Below the pieces are notes generated by a model. The model made no database searches, was not told where the DNA came from, and worked only from the letters and a program-made list of their open reading frames with translations. From the NCBI GenBank assembly GCA_001567255.1, contig LNBW01000053.1:19034-83033 (forward strand): 64,000 bases of DNA, read 5' to 3'. Origin of the DNA: Bacteroidetes bacterium OLB9. Lineage in GTDB: Bacteria > Bacteroidota > Bacteroidia > Chitinophagales > Saprospiraceae. The position numbers and the translations under genes were made by a program. Positions 47,559 through 57,424 of the stretch are shown piece by piece. The number at the start of each line of letters is the position of its first letter. Within the stretch, counting starts at the first letter, position 1.

Positions 47559-50201
47559 TTATTCAAGATCTGTATTAAAAGGAAACTGTATTCCCATTGT
47601 ATTCTTTAATCCGTAAGGTACTAACAATACATTATCAGGAACACTACTACATGCATGAACCGGTAATGCTATTTCTCCTTTCGGATGGCTTATTTTAATT
47701 AATTGATGTTCAGAAATACCCTTACTCGCCATTGTTTTATCAGACATAGTGATGACTGCCTCGGGTACACGCTTTGCTACAGCAGGACTTTGGGCACTCA
47801 TTTCACCAGATCCATATATCAACCATGATGGAAGTACTTCAAATTGCCCTTTACCTTTAATATCTTTCCTCCCATTGAACTGAATTGTTCCATTTTTATT
47901 AGGCTCTATCAATCTTACCCCAGGATTTCCTCCATGTAAAGGACCGCCAACTTCTATTTGGTACTTGTTGATAGATTGTACCGAGTTCCATCCTGGTGCC
48001 CAGTAAAATGGAATATCTGCTGAAGGTGGATTGCCATGATATCCTTCCATTGTATAACTCAATGGAGAATCCACATCTACTGGAGGTTTTTCCTCATGGA
48101 CACTGATATTAGCAGCACTTGAAGTACGGCCACTGAAACGGTGCGTCTGGCGAGGTATCTTCTGCGTTCCGATACGGAAATCTGCATCTGGAGCTAAATC
48201 TCTTATTGCTGAAAAAACAGGTAAAGCTGTGGTCATTTCACTAACAATGTTGTCAAATGGCCTTGCCTCAGTTGTTTGATTGATCATCATATCCAACCAA
48301 GCCCAGCTACTCAACATATCATTATTTGGCTTAAAAACCTGATAATATCTCTGAGCTCGACCTTCGTTATTGACACAAGTACCGTCTGACTCAGCAAATG
48401 TACCTGATGGAAGGATGTAATCTACCATCGGTGTAGTACTGTTTTCCATCGAATCAAGAAGGATGACATGATTACAATTATTTAAGAAAGATGTAGCACT
48501 GGCTTCATCTGCCCTGTAATATAAATCTGTCTCTAATACTATAGCGGTTGTATTTTTATCCTCAGCTGTGCGTTGCATGGCATCTTCCAATGCACCAGCA
48601 TTACCCATCATTGCTGTCCCCATGGAATTGACCTCAGGAATAGCATAAACAATTCCCACGTCTTTACCCGCATCTTGAAGTGATTCGGCAATTTTAGCAG
48701 CTGCTAAAATGATATCCTGACTCATCATGCCAGATCCGGATACAATCAATGGTTTTTTAGATGCCATCAATGCTTCTACAGTCTCTTTAATGAAATCAGA
48801 TCCTGCACTGCTACCTTTGGCAATGCCCTCGGCCACTTTCATCGCAGTATTTACTAGGTCTTCAGTATTACCATAGTGTACTCCGGTAGCAATATCTTCC
48901 AGACGGGTAGCATAAGGTGTAGCAATGAAAAATGGTCCTTTGTCATCCTGAACAACTTCTCGGATAGCTGCATCATTCCACTTCTGAATTTTTAGCGCAA
49001 AAGCTTTTTCTTTGGGCAATGTTCGGGATGCTTGTCTCAATCCCAAAGCAATCATAGGGGCTGTATTGGTTACATCCTCGCCTAGGACAAATACAGTATC
49101 ATAATTTTCTACTTCTCCTAGTGAAGGTGTCCTGACCTTTCCATTTTGTAGTACGTCATACACTGATTTGACTACTTCAGCTTCAATTTTATTTATACCT
49201 AAGTAAAAATTATCAGCACCTACCAGTTGCCTCAACATGAAGTTAGATTCCAAAGACGCTCTTGGTGAGCCAATACCTATCATTTTAGGCTTCGTAGCTA
49301 GGTGTGCTTTAATTGCTTCAAAAGCATCCAAACCTGAAGTCTGATTTTTTTGAGCTACTCTGGTCAGTCGCTTCTCATCATTTACATACTCATAACCAAA
49401 TCGACCTCTGTCACATAGGAAATACCCATTGACATCACCATTATATCGGGTCATAGTACGTCTAATCTTGCCATACCTTTCTGAAGATAAGGTATTACAC
49501 CCCACAGCGCATTGCTGACAAACAGATGGGGCACTGGTCAGATCCCATTTTCGGGTATAGTGCTTATGCAATGTTTTATCAGTGAATACACCGGTAGGGC
49601 ACACCTCAACTAAGTTGCCACTAAATTCGCTCTCCAGCGTTCCTTCTTCACTACGACCAAAGAATACCCTTCCACTTGATGCGAAAACACCAAAGTCTTT
49701 GCCACCTGCATAGTCATTGTAAAAACGAACACATCTATAACATTGAATACATCGGTTCATTTCGTGTTTTACAAATGGACCAAGATCCTGATTGACGTGA
49801 GTTCTCTTTTTGAATCGGTATCTTCTATAATTGTGACCACTCATGATGGTCATGTCCTGGAGGTGACATTCACCACCTTCATCACATACTGCACAGTCAT
49901 GCGGGTGATTGATCATTAGAGATTCAATATTTTCAGCTCTGAATTCCTTTGATCGATCATCTAAAATAGAAATTCTCGCTCCATCAACAGCATCCATCAT
50001 ACAAGCCATGGTCAGTCGCCCACGCGTATCGTTTTCATCACGATAAGCCATGACCGCACACTGACGACAAGCTCCAACAGAATCCATTGCCGGATGCCAG
50101 CAAAAATAAGTCAGATCCAGACCTAATGATAGGCAAACTTCCAGCATGTTTTTGCCTTCAGGAACTTCATATTCTTTATTGTCTATATATACTTTAGCCA
50201 T
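47559..50201 (-). CDS. nuoG: NADH-quinone oxidoreductase subunit G
   Basis: The largest peripheral subunit (880 aa) carries a chain of Fe-S clusters. Visible are the 2Fe-2S ligands (CWHPAMDSVGACRQC ... MAC), the N5 motif HDCAVCDEGGEC, the N4 motif CIQCYRC ... EVCPTG, and a complete off-path N7 site CQQCAVGC with the fourth Cys 28 residues on (YFLCDRGRF). The rest is a molybdopterin-oxidoreductase fold without its cofactor. The C-terminal ~200 residues (from about 700) include a molydop-binding-like domain. No frame break is seen in 2.6 kb. Confidence 0.95.
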   Translation of the reverse strand: MAKVYIDNKEYEVPEGKNMLEVCLSLGLDLTYFCWHPAMDSVGACRQCAVMAYRDENDTRGRLTMACMMDAVDGARISILDDRSKEFRAENIESLMINHPHDCAVCDEGGECHLQDMTIMSGHNYRRYRFKKRTHVNQDLGPFVKHEMNRCIQCYRCVRFYNDYAGGKDFGVFASSGRVFFGRSEEGTLESEFSGNLVEVCPTGVFTDKTLHKHYTRKWDLTSAPSVCQQCAVGCNTLSSERYGKIRRTMTRYNGDVNGYFLCDRGRFGYEYVNDEKRLTRVAQKNQTSGLDAFEAIKAHLATKPKMIGIGSPRASLESNFMLRQLVGADNFYLGINKIEAEVVKSVYDVLQNGKVRTPSLGEVENYDTVFVLGEDVTNTAPMIALGLRQASRTLPKEKAFALKIQKWNDAAIREVVQDDKGPFFIATPYATRLEDIATGVHYGNTEDLVNTAMKVAEGIAKGSSAGSDFIKETVEALMASKKPLIVSGSGMMSQDIILAAAKIAESLQDAGKDVGIVYAIPEVNSMGTAMMGNAGALEDAMQRTAEDKNTTAIVLETDLYYRADEASATSFLNNCNHVILLDSMENSTTPMVDYILPSGTFAESDGTCVNNEGRAQRYYQVFKPNNDMLSSWAWLDMMINQTTEARPFDNIVSEMTTALPVFSAIRDLAPDADFRIGTQKIPRQTHRFSGRTSSAANISVHEEKPPVDVDSPLSYTMEGYHGNPPSADIPFYWAPGWNSVQSINKYQIEVGGPLHGGNPGVRLIEPNKNGTIQFNGRKDIKGKGQFEVLPSWLIYGSGEMSAQSPAVAKRVPEAVITMSDKTMASKGISEHQLIKISHPKGEIALPVHACSSVPDNVLLVPYGLKNTMGIQFPFNTDLE

Positions 50202-50224
50202 TATTCATTAATTTTCGGCAACTA

Positions 50225-51505
50225 TCAATGATGTTGATATTTGCAATGATGTGTATGAATATGTTCTTCAAAATCTTCTCTAAAATACTTCAATGCGCTT
50301 TGCAGAGGTTCCATCGCTCCAGGTGCAAGAGCACAGAAGGTATTGCCCGGTGCCATATATCGGGTTTGACCACTGAGGATGTCAATATCTTCCGGTCTTC
50401 CCTGTCCATCTTCAATGCCTTGTAAAAGCTTAGCTGTCCATGGTAATCCCTCACGACAAGGTGTACACCATCCACAAGACTCTTGAGCAAAAAATTGCTC
50501 TAAGTTAAGACACATGCCTATCGGGCAGGTTTTGTCGTCTAATACTATAATGAGACCAGTACCCATACGGCTTCCTGCTTTGGCTACTTCTTCAAAATCC
50601 ATCTTGATGTCCAGATGGTCAGGTGTAAGAAAGTCAGTAGATGCTCCGCCTGGCAAAATGCCTCTAAGCTTATAGCCGTCTTGCATACCTCCTGCATGTA
50701 CCTCCACGAGTTCTCTCAGTGTAATTCCTAGTGGCAACTCGTACACGCCAGGATTCTTTACACGTCCACTAGCGCCATAAAGTTTAGTACCACCACCTCC
50801 TTCTGACTGGCTCAGAGATAGGTACCACTCTGCTCCTTTTGCAAGAATGTGAGGTACATTACAATAGGTTTCTACATTGTTGACGATTGTTGGCTTTCCG
50901 AATAGGCCACTTACTTGTGGGAACGGCGGTTTGTTTCTTGGGTTGGCACGTTTCCCTTCTAAGGCATTTAACAAGGCAGTTTCCTCGCCACAGATATAAC
51001 GACCGACACTCGTGTGTAAGTCCATGTCTATATCAAAACCGCTACCCATGATATTTTTCCCTAAATATCCTGCTTGATAGGCTTCATCCAAAGCAACCTG
51101 AATTCTTTTTGCACCGAGGTGATAAGCCCATCTTAGGAAGATGTAGCTCATACTGGCACCGATAGCATAAGCGCTGATAATCATGCCTTCAATCAGCATA
51201 TGTGGGTTTAACTCTACTAAAAGGCGATCTTTAAATGTTCCCGGTTCCATTTCGTCACCATTGGCAACAATATATTTCTGCTTTGGAGCATCTTCTCCCA
51301 TAGGTACAAAGCTCCACTTCATTCCAGTAGGGAAGCCAGCACCACCTCTTCCTCTGAGTTTGGAATCTTTAACAAGATTCATGACCTCCAGAGGAGTCAT
51401 TTTAAGCGCTTTTCTTAAGCCTTCATATCCGCCTGAAGCCTCATATTCTTTCAGTGACAATGCAGTGCCATCTGATTTCATATGTTGTGTTAATGGTCTT
51501 TCCAT
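50225..51505 (-). CDS. nuoF: NADH-quinone oxidoreductase subunit F (NADH/FMN/4Fe-4S)
   Basis: NuoF oxidises NADH with FMN and cluster N3. The NADH loop GRGGAGFPTGMKW, the FMN region and the cluster motif ESCGWCTPCREG with the distant Cys in NTFCALAPGA are all present. I place the start at ATG 51505 (MERPLTQHMKS, 426 aa), which clears the nuoE stop by 7 bp; an upstream ATG at 51538 would overlap nuoE by 26 bp. Confidence 0.94.
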   Translation of the reverse strand: MERPLTQHMKSDGTALSLKEYEASGGYEGLRKALKMTPLEVMNLVKDSKLRGRGGAGFPTGMKWSFVPMGEDAPKQKYIVANGDEMEPGTFKDRLLVELNPHMLIEGMIISAYAIGASMSYIFLRWAYHLGAKRIQVALDEAYQAGYLGKNIMGSGFDIDMDLHTSVGRYICGEETALLNALEGKRANPRNKPPFPQVSGLFGKPTIVNNVETYCNVPHILAKGAEWYLSLSQSEGGGGTKLYGASGRVKNPGVYELPLGITLRELVEVHAGGMQDGYKLRGILPGGASTDFLTPDHLDIKMDFEEVAKAGSRMGTGLIIVLDDKTCPIGMCLNLEQFFAQESCGWCTPCREGLPWTAKLLQGIEDGQGRPEDIDILSGQTRYMAPGNTFCALAPGAMEPLQSALKYFREDFEEHIHTHHCKYQHH

Positions 51506-51512
51506 TTTTTCT

Positions 51513-51992
51513 TTATTCGTATTTTGCCAAAATTTCATCTAATTGCTCCGGTTTCAGGTCACGGTACAAATCCTCACCTACTAGCATTGCAGGTGCATGA
51601 TCACAAGTACCTAAACATGGAATCGGAAGGAAAGTAAAACGATCATCAGGAGTTGTACCACCAAAGTCAATCTTTAGTTTGTCCTTAAGTGCTTTATATA
51701 TTTCCTCGTAACCCATTATATAGCAACTTACAGAATTGCAAAGAAATACAACATGTCTTCCTACAGGTTTTCGGAAAATGATGTTGTAGAATGTGGCCAC
51801 GCTGTCTATTTGGTGAGCACTCATTTCCAGAATTGGGGCCAGTTCCTGAAGTGCTTCGTCTGAAACCCATCTGTTATACTTTTGTACTACTTTGAGGGCA
51901 TCAATACAAGCGGCCTGCTTATGTGGCAGGTGATGAAATAGACCTTCAATTTCCTTTCTCGCTTCGTCTGATATAACTTGTTCTTTAGCCAT
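51513..51992 (-). CDS. nuoE: NADH-quinone oxidoreductase subunit E (2Fe-2S)
   Basis: The thioredoxin-fold subunit has 159 aa with cluster N1a. Ligands are in LCNSVSCYIMG (C-x4-C) and CLGTCDHAPAM (C-x3-C). It forms the NADH module with NuoF and NuoG and starts 12 bp after nuoCD. Confidence 0.95.
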   Translation of the reverse strand: MAKEQVISDEARKEIEGLFHHLPHKQAACIDALKVVQKYNRWVSDEALQELAPILEMSAHQIDSVATFYNIIFRKPVGRHVVFLCNSVSCYIMGYEEIYKALKDKLKIDFGGTTPDDRFTFLPIPCLGTCDHAPAMLVGEDLYRDLKPEQLDEILAKYE

Positions 51993-52004
51993 TCAATTTT
52001 AATT

Positions 52005-53753
52005 TTATCTATCAATATCTGATAATACAAAGTCAACTGCTCCCAGTATGGACATTAGGTCGGCAATAGTGTAGCCCTTACTATAGTACGGCACAAACTG
52101 TATGTGTGGGAAGCTCGGAGTCCGTATCCTGGTTCGGTATGATACGGTACTTCCGTCACTAACTACATAATAACCTGTATAACCTTTACTAGACTCGATA
52201 CCGGTGAAAGATTCTCCAGCAGGAATAACCGGCCCCCAGGATACATTTACAAAGTGGTTGATCAATGTTTCTATATCGTACATTGTGTGTTTCTTGTCCG
52301 GAGGAGTAGCCACAGGATGGGAGGACTTATATGGACCTGAAGGCATATTATTGAGACATTGTTCAATAATGCGCAGACTTTGGCGCATTTCTTCAACGTG
52401 TACCAATGCTCTATCATAACAGTCCCCATTATTGCCCACAGGCACCTCAAAATCAAACTGGTCATAGCCTCCATAAGGCTGCTGTTTTCTAAAGTCCCAT
52501 GCCAAGCCAGTTGATCGAAGCCCAGGACCTGTGATACCCCAGTCGATGGCTTCTTCTGTATTATAAACGCCGATACCGACGGTTCTGGCTTTGAAAATAT
52601 TATTCTTCAACACCATTTTATCGTATTCCTTCAGTCGCGCAGGGAAGTAGTCGAGAAACTCTCTGACTAACTTGTCCCACCCTTCAGGTAGATCTTGCGC
52701 TACACCTCCGATTCTGAACCAGTTAGGATGCATACGATCACCACATACTGCTTCTATGATTGAAAATAATCGCTCTCTATCATAAAATGTAAGGAACACA
52801 GGAGTCATCATACCCAAATCCTGAGCAAAAGTACCATACCAAACTAAATGACTCGAAATTCTGAAGAGTTCATCCAGCATAATCCGTATGACTTTTGCTC
52901 TATCAGGTACTTCAATACCGGCCATGCGCTCTAGGTTCATGACATAAGGATGATTATTGAGTACACCACTGAGGTACTCAACTCTATCCGTGTAAGGTAA
53001 GTAAGAATGCCATGACTGTCGCTCAGCCATTTTTTCTGCTCCTCTGTGGTGAAATCCAATGTCAGGAATGACATTCGTGATGATTTCGCCATCCATCTGG
53101 AGAATCAATCGGAGCACTCCATGGGTTCCAGGGTGTTGAGGTCCCAGGTTGAGGAACATAAAGTCATCATTATTGTCAGATGTGGACTTAAGACCCCATT
53201 CTTCAGGTTTAAATTGCAGGATTTCCTGCATATCCATCATTTGTTCTTCTGACAAGGAGAATTTTCCCATTTCCGTAGCTCTGGCTGGGTGCTGTTTTTG
53301 TAAAGGGTGTCCCTTCCAGTATCTCGGCATCAGGATTCTGTACAGGCTAGGATGCCCTTCAAAACTAATGCCGAACATATCGAATACTTCACGCTCGTAG
53401 AAATTGGCCGCCGGCCAAACACCTGTCATGGTAGGCAATTTTGGCTCGTCAGGTAGGGCTACTTTTAGTCTGATGAATTGATTTCTAGCATAAGAAAGCA
53501 GGAGATATACAACGGTAAATTTACTACTCGGCTGACCTTCACGATGTTTTCTTGCTTGTTCGTCAATCGCTGTGAGGTCAAAGAGTGATCTGAATTCAAG
53601 ACCTGGTTCTTTCTTTAGAAATTCAGCTACTTTGACAATCTGATCCTTGTGAATCCAATAGGTCAAAATATTATCTTGAGTCTGCTGTTCGGCTTGAACA
53701 GCCTCCGGAAACTTACCTTTTAATTTATCTGCAATATCTTCGTAGCCTTGCAT
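52005..53753 (-). CDS. nuoCD: NADH-quinone oxidoreductase fused subunit CD
   Basis: This is one 582-aa chain with NuoC (~1-180; [38 protein letters not shown]) and NuoD (~195-582; [31 protein letters not shown], ending SDIDR). The fusion is the same as in E. coli. NuoD lines the quinone site (the conserved His in GPQHPGTHG). Fused and separate forms both occur in Bacteroidota. Gap to nuoB is 57 bp. Confidence 0.95.
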   Translation of the reverse strand: MQGYEDIADKLKGKFPEAVQAEQQTQDNILTYWIHKDQIVKVAEFLKKEPGLEFRSLFDLTAIDEQARKHREGQPSSKFTVVYLLLSYARNQFIRLKVALPDEPKLPTMTGVWPAANFYEREVFDMFGISFEGHPSLYRILMPRYWKGHPLQKQHPARATEMGKFSLSEEQMMDMQEILQFKPEEWGLKSTSDNNDDFMFLNLGPQHPGTHGVLRLILQMDGEIITNVIPDIGFHHRGAEKMAERQSWHSYLPYTDRVEYLSGVLNNHPYVMNLERMAGIEVPDRAKVIRIMLDELFRISSHLVWYGTFAQDLGMMTPVFLTFYDRERLFSIIEAVCGDRMHPNWFRIGGVAQDLPEGWDKLVREFLDYFPARLKEYDKMVLKNNIFKARTVGIGVYNTEEAIDWGITGPGLRSTGLAWDFRKQQPYGGYDQFDFEVPVGNNGDCYDRALVHVEEMRQSLRIIEQCLNNMPSGPYKSSHPVATPPDKKHTMYDIETLINHFVNVSWGPVIPAGESFTGIESSKGYTGYYVVSDGSTVSYRTRIRTPSFPHIQFVPYYSKGYTIADLMSILGAVDFVLSDIDR

Positions 53754-53810
53754 ATTATATACTTTCCTGATATTATTAATATTTTATGGACTGAAATCTG
53801 ATGTTCTGAA

Positions 53811-54449
53811 TTAAATGGTATCAGGAGGTCTGATTTCTGTCATAATTTTACGGTCATCTCTCTTTGCGTCACGCATAGCAGGCATCTGGGGCTTTATGAT
53901 ACCCTGATCACCTATCACCCAACTCAAAGGTCGCTGCTCCTGACCTACCTTCTCCCTCAGCAAAGTGATACCTTCGAGAAATGCATCTGGTCTTGGAGGA
54001 CATCCTGGTACATAGACATCTACAGGCATGAACTTATCCACACCTTGTACAACACTGTAAATATCATACATGCCACCTGAAGAAGCACATGCACCCATTG
54101 CGATTACCCATCTCGGGGCCATCATCTGCTCGTACAGTTTACGGATGATGGGAGCCATCTTGATAAATACAGTACCAGCTACAATCATCATGTCTGCTTC
54201 ACGAGGTGTACCTCTGATAACCTCAGCACCAAATCTAGACACATCATATTTACTAGTAATACTAGTTGCCATCTCTACATAACAACAACTCAAGCCAAAA
54301 TTAAAAGGCCAGATGGAGTTTTTTCTTCCCCAATTGAGCATTGATTCAAGATTTGTTAATACAACGGATTGTTGTACTGCCTCCTGCATGGAGCTGGTAC
54401 CCATCATCGATAATGCTTGATCATTTGCTCTGGTTGTCCACCACTTCAT
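53811..54449 (-). CDS. nuoB: NADH-quinone oxidoreductase subunit B (cluster N2)
   Basis: NuoB carries the last cluster, N2, that reduces quinone. Ligands are the tandem Cys of [21 protein letters not shown] and [11 protein letters not shown] chose ATG 54449 ([11 protein letters not shown], 212 aa), 4 bp after nuoA; the frame is open another 45 codons upstream, but that stretch lies over nuoA and does not look like NuoB. Confidence 0.95.
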   Translation of the reverse strand: MKWWTTRANDQALSMMGTSSMQEAVQQSVVLTNLESMLNWGRKNSIWPFNFGLSCCYVEMATSITSKYDVSRFGAEVIRGTPREADMMIVAGTVFIKMAPIIRKLYEQMMAPRWVIAMGACASSGGMYDIYSVVQGVDKFMPVDVYVPGCPPRPDAFLEGITLLREKVGQEQRPLSWVIGDQGIIKPQMPAMRDAKRDDRKIMTEIRPPDTI

Positions 54450-54453
54450 GATA

Positions 54454-54915
54454 TTAAATTTTATTTTGTGTTGATGATTGACTAATTTTAGAAGGATCGC
54501 TCTTGAACTGCTCGTGATAACGACGTAGAATCTTTTTGCCGGAAGGGCCGAAGTCCAAAGCTCCAATGCGCCACTCATATACAAATACAGCTACAAGTAA
54601 AGCGATGAAGATAGCTATAGCTGTGAATCCTGCCCATCCTAGCGCCTTGACGTTGATAGCCCATGCCACAATGAAGACCACTTCCAGATCGAAGATGACA
54701 AAAAACATAGCTAATATGTAGAAGTCAATAGAAAACTTGATTCGAGCATCTCCCGTCTCCTTAATACCGGATTCATACACGGTATCTGTAGCTGTTTCTT
54801 TGTGGCGCTCACCTAATAGATAGGAGCCAACTAGCATGATGACGACAAGCAATACGACGCCACCGCCATAAACCAACATGGGCCATAGTGATGTAAGGGA
54901 TTCAATTTCGTGCAT
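54454..54915 (-). CDS. nuoA: NADH-quinone oxidoreductase subunit A
   Basis: This is the first gene of the operon: three transmembrane helices, 153 aa from ATG 54915 ([10 protein letters not shown]). Landmarks are the loop [20 protein letters not shown] (with the conserved acidic residues) and [23 protein letters not shown]-type start nine codons upstream (54942) is possible but less natural. The C-terminal tail of ~30 hydrophilic residues is longer than in E. coli. Confidence 0.93.
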   Translation of the reverse strand: MHEIESLTSLWPMLVYGGGVVLLVVIMLVGSYLLGERHKETATDTVYESGIKETGDARIKFSIDFYILAMFFVIFDLEVVFIVAWAINVKALGWAGFTAIAIFIALLVAVFVYEWRIGALDFGPSGKKILRRYHEQFKSDPSKISQSSTQNKI

Positions 54916-55398
54916 GCATTTACTGTTTAAAATAGTACACAAAGAACTGTCCTGCCTTACTTATAAGAAAAATATAATTGGAAATTAATGCGTTTAGCCC
55001 AAATAATCGTATTGTGTTGCAAATTATATCTTGTAGTATATATTATTGAACTTCAAATGATGGACTTTATAATTAATTTTATATCGTTATTATAAGTTGA
55101 CAAAACTATTAATTGTGGGCAAATGTAGTAAACATTTGTTAAAGAAATGCAAAAAATAGGGATGTTTTTATTTAATCAAACACCACTTCTTATCCAGGAA
55201 AGTACCTTGGATTTGATATTCAGGAATTTATATCAAAATTGGCCTGAATATTACCTATAAAAATTGTTTCTCTCAGTTAGAGTGCTTTTGTATCTTGTTT
55301 TAAATTGGTTTTATCAGATTATTAAATTTTAATATGTATAACACAAATAATTTTAATTAAATAGATATATAATAATTGTTTAATATATATTATTCTCT
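54916..55398 (-). promoter_or_regulatory. nuo operon upstream region with candidate promoters
   Basis: About 480 bp of AT-rich DNA separates nuoA from the hemerythrin gene; no coding sequence is seen. On the minus strand there are two TAnnTTTG elements: TACATTTG at 55120-55127, with a TTTG at 55150-55153 (22-bp spacing, slightly long), and TAGTTTTG at 55101-55108. Either would leave a long leader before nuoA. No hairpin terminator for the hemerythrin gene was obvious. Confidence 0.35.
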
Positions 55399-55924
55399 TT
55401 AACTATTTTCACTATCTTCAGATATGATTGAATCAAAATCAAAACCTGCTCTTGCCAGTGCTCTTTTTGCGGCTGCTATTGCATAATCTGCAGTATTGAA
55501 ATGGTGTACCGGTACTTCTCCTGTCGATTTCAGTACTTCTAACAACTCCTGGGTTTCACCGCTGGTGAGTTGCTCACATACATCATACATCCCACCTGGT
55601 GCTTCTTCAAGTTCGTCATGTTGATCTAGGACTGTTCTTAAAACTTTGATAACATCATCAGTAGGAGGAACCACCATCAAAGAAGTGATTGCACCATGGT
55701 CCAGTCTGAGTTTAGCAGCTAGTGGTAGCGGTTCACCATTATTGGCTCTTAAAGCAGCTGGAAATAGCACTTTTTCTTCCATTTTGATATGCTTAAGCAA
55801 ACCCGTTCTGAACTGATGATAAATCTCTTGGTTGACCTCACCCTTTTTTTCTGTGGCTTTATCCAGTAGCGCCTCAAGGCGATGATGATCATTTGTAAAA
55901 AAAGTCGTAAAGAGGCTTATTCAT
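55399..55924 (-). CDS. hemerythrin HHE-domain protein, frame broken in a T7 run
   Basis: Reconstructed as ~174 aa from ATG 55924. Removing one T from the minus-strand T7 (plus 55897-55903) joins MNKPLYDFF to TNDHHRLEALLDKATEKKGE; without repair the coding frame has no start until a TTG at 55800. Iron ligands of a four-helix HHE domain are visible: HHRLE (helix 1), LLKHIKMEEKVLFP (H-x3-E, helix 2), LRLDHGAITSL (helix 3) and DQHDELEEAPGG (helix 4). Such single-domain proteins bind O2 or NO and are linked to nitrosative or oxidative stress. It is the last gene of a possible cluster with the AhpD-like and methyltransferase genes. Confidence 0.75.
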
Positions 55925-55981
55925 TAATTTCGAAAATTTGCTTGCAATATTACAAAAAAGTATGAAATCAGAATAAAGCGA

Positions 55982-56323
55982 TTACTTTTCTCCATCTTTC
56001 ATAGCGTCCAGTGCAATGGTGGCGTGAGCATAGGCAGCGCCTGCTCTCATTTCGGCAGCAACCCAGATGGCTTCCATGATTTCTTCTTTGGAGGCTCCTT
56101 TTTTCATTGCTTGAGGCACATGGGCACGGATACAGTATGGACACTGAGTCACGTGAGCTACTGCTACAGCTATAAGCTGTTTTGTTTTCTCGTCCAATAC
56201 GCCTTCTTTAAACACTGATCGACTGAATTTTCTCCACGTCTCTATTTGATTTGGAGCGAGATCTGCTTTTTCTTTAGCCGATTCATTGGTGGCGTGAGGG
56301 AACATTTCATTGATTTCACTCAT
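55982..56323 (-). CDS. AhpD-like carboxymuconolactone decarboxylase family protein
   Basis: This small all-helical protein (113 aa) has the redox motif CPYCIRAHV (C-x2-C-x3-H), as in AhpD, and the helix GASKEEIMEAIWVAAEMRAG. AhpD-like proteins are alkylhydroperoxidases or thiol-disulfide partners. It lies between the methyltransferase (70 bp) and hemerythrin (57 bp) genes on the same strand. A role in peroxide or NO defence is inferred from motif and neighbours. Confidence 0.87.
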   Translation of the reverse strand: MSEINEMFPHATNESAKEKADLAPNQIETWRKFSRSVFKEGVLDEKTKQLIAVAVAHVTQCPYCIRAHVPQAMKKGASKEEIMEAIWVAAEMRAGAAYAHATIALDAMKDGEK

Positions 56324-56360
56324 GATGATAATTTTAGAATTGTTTTAATTGTTTTGTTGT

Positions 56361-56368
56361 CAAACTTA
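56361..56368 (-). promoter_or_regulatory. candidate -7 promoter element for the AhpD-like gene
   Basis: On the minus strand this is TAAGTTTG (TAnnTTTG), 37 bp before the ATG at 56323. The -33 site is not clear. Confidence 0.4.
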
Positions 56369-56393
56369 TAATAAGATACATAATTGCATTGCT

Positions 56394-57167
56394 TTATTTT
56401 TCTGCTACAATAGCCACCGCAATGAGATGGTCTTCGTATTTGTTGAATGTGTTTCGCATCTGGATGACTTTCTTTTGCGATTTAGGTTGGGTAAGGAAAT
56501 TAAACCCAATTTTCAGTGTTCGTAATATACCTTCGTCAGCAATAATTCGACTGACTTTTAGCAGGTGCATCGGATTTTGGTCGATTTTTTTTATCTTGAA
56601 GCCTTCATTTTCGAGAAGTGTACACCATTCCTTTTTAGTGAGTGGACGCGCATTGACCTTAATGGTCTTAGAAAGTTCTAGTTGTACATCTTTTTTGATT
56701 TCTTGGTCTATTTCTTCTGGCGCAAGCCCAAGCTCGTGGATTCCATAATAGCCGCCCGGTTTCAATATCCTGTAGGCTTCGCGGATGATCTCCGATTTGC
56801 GGTGATCGGGCTGCATGGTTAGCATGGCTTCACCAACAACTTTATTGACAGATTCAGATTCAAGTCCAGTTTCGGAAGCGCTGGTATTAATGATTTTATT
56901 ATTTGCGGTGTGGATTTTCTTTTGTAGTAGCTGAGCAGCTTCTTCATTGAGTTCGATACCAGTATAGTTTTTAGGCTTTTTATCGAGCAAGAGTGAGGCA
57001 GTATATCCTAATCCTGGAGCAAACTCTACCAGTGCGTCTTCATGCTTTATATCCATATTGTCGATGAGTCTCAGTGTAAGTTCTTTTCCTCCGGGTCTAA
57101 GGACTTTTTTGCCTAGTTTGGCGAGAAGCCAATGCCCTTGTTCACTATCAATTCTTCTATTGCTCAT
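56394..57167 (-). CDS. class I SAM-dependent methyltransferase
   Basis: The protein is 257 aa. Motif I is LVEFAPGLGYTASLLL (residues ~46-61), the acidic end of strand 2 is YTGIELNEEA (~70-79), and the post-motif region is AYRILKPGGYYGIHELGL (~131-148). The C-terminal half is specific (LTKKEWCTLLENEGFKIKKI). The substrate is unknown. It heads the methyltransferase/AhpD/hemerythrin run and has its own well-formed promoter. Confidence 0.85.
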   Translation of the reverse strand: MSNRRIDSEQGHWLLAKLGKKVLRPGGKELTLRLIDNMDIKHEDALVEFAPGLGYTASLLLDKKPKNYTGIELNEEAAQLLQKKIHTANNKIINTSASETGLESESVNKVVGEAMLTMQPDHRKSEIIREAYRILKPGGYYGIHELGLAPEEIDQEIKKDVQLELSKTIKVNARPLTKKEWCTLLENEGFKIKKIDQNPMHLLKVSRIIADEGILRTLKIGFNFLTQPKSQKKVIQMRNTFNKYEDHLIAVAIVAEK

Positions 57168-57214
57168 TGGAAATTAGAATTTAAAAGATTGCGTTATTTT
57201 TATTTAGACAAGTT

Positions 57215-57245
57215 CAAAATTAGCAATTATTTTATTTCTAACAAA
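57215..57245 (-). promoter_or_regulatory. Bacteroidota sigma-A promoter of the methyltransferase gene
   Basis: On the minus strand, TTTG (57242-57245) is followed after exactly 19 bp by TAATTTTG (57215-57222). This matches the full TTTG-N19-TAnnTTTG consensus. The -7 element lies 47 bp before the ATG at 57167. Confidence 0.65.
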
Positions 57246-57424
57246 ATACTTATATAAAAAAGTTAGTGAAAAAATTTGAGAATCAGCTGATATTATGAAA
57301 TTATGATGACAATCAAGCTATTGAAGTGGCTGCAAACAGATAAAAAATTTTGTTGCTTTACTATAATAAAACAGTAAGAAATCTATGAAATCGTTGGCCC
57401 AAAAAAGTATGTATAGTTAATATA

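Noticed and set aside
54450..54584. 45-residue N-terminal extension of NuoB
   Set aside because: It overlaps nuoA in another frame and does not resemble NuoB.
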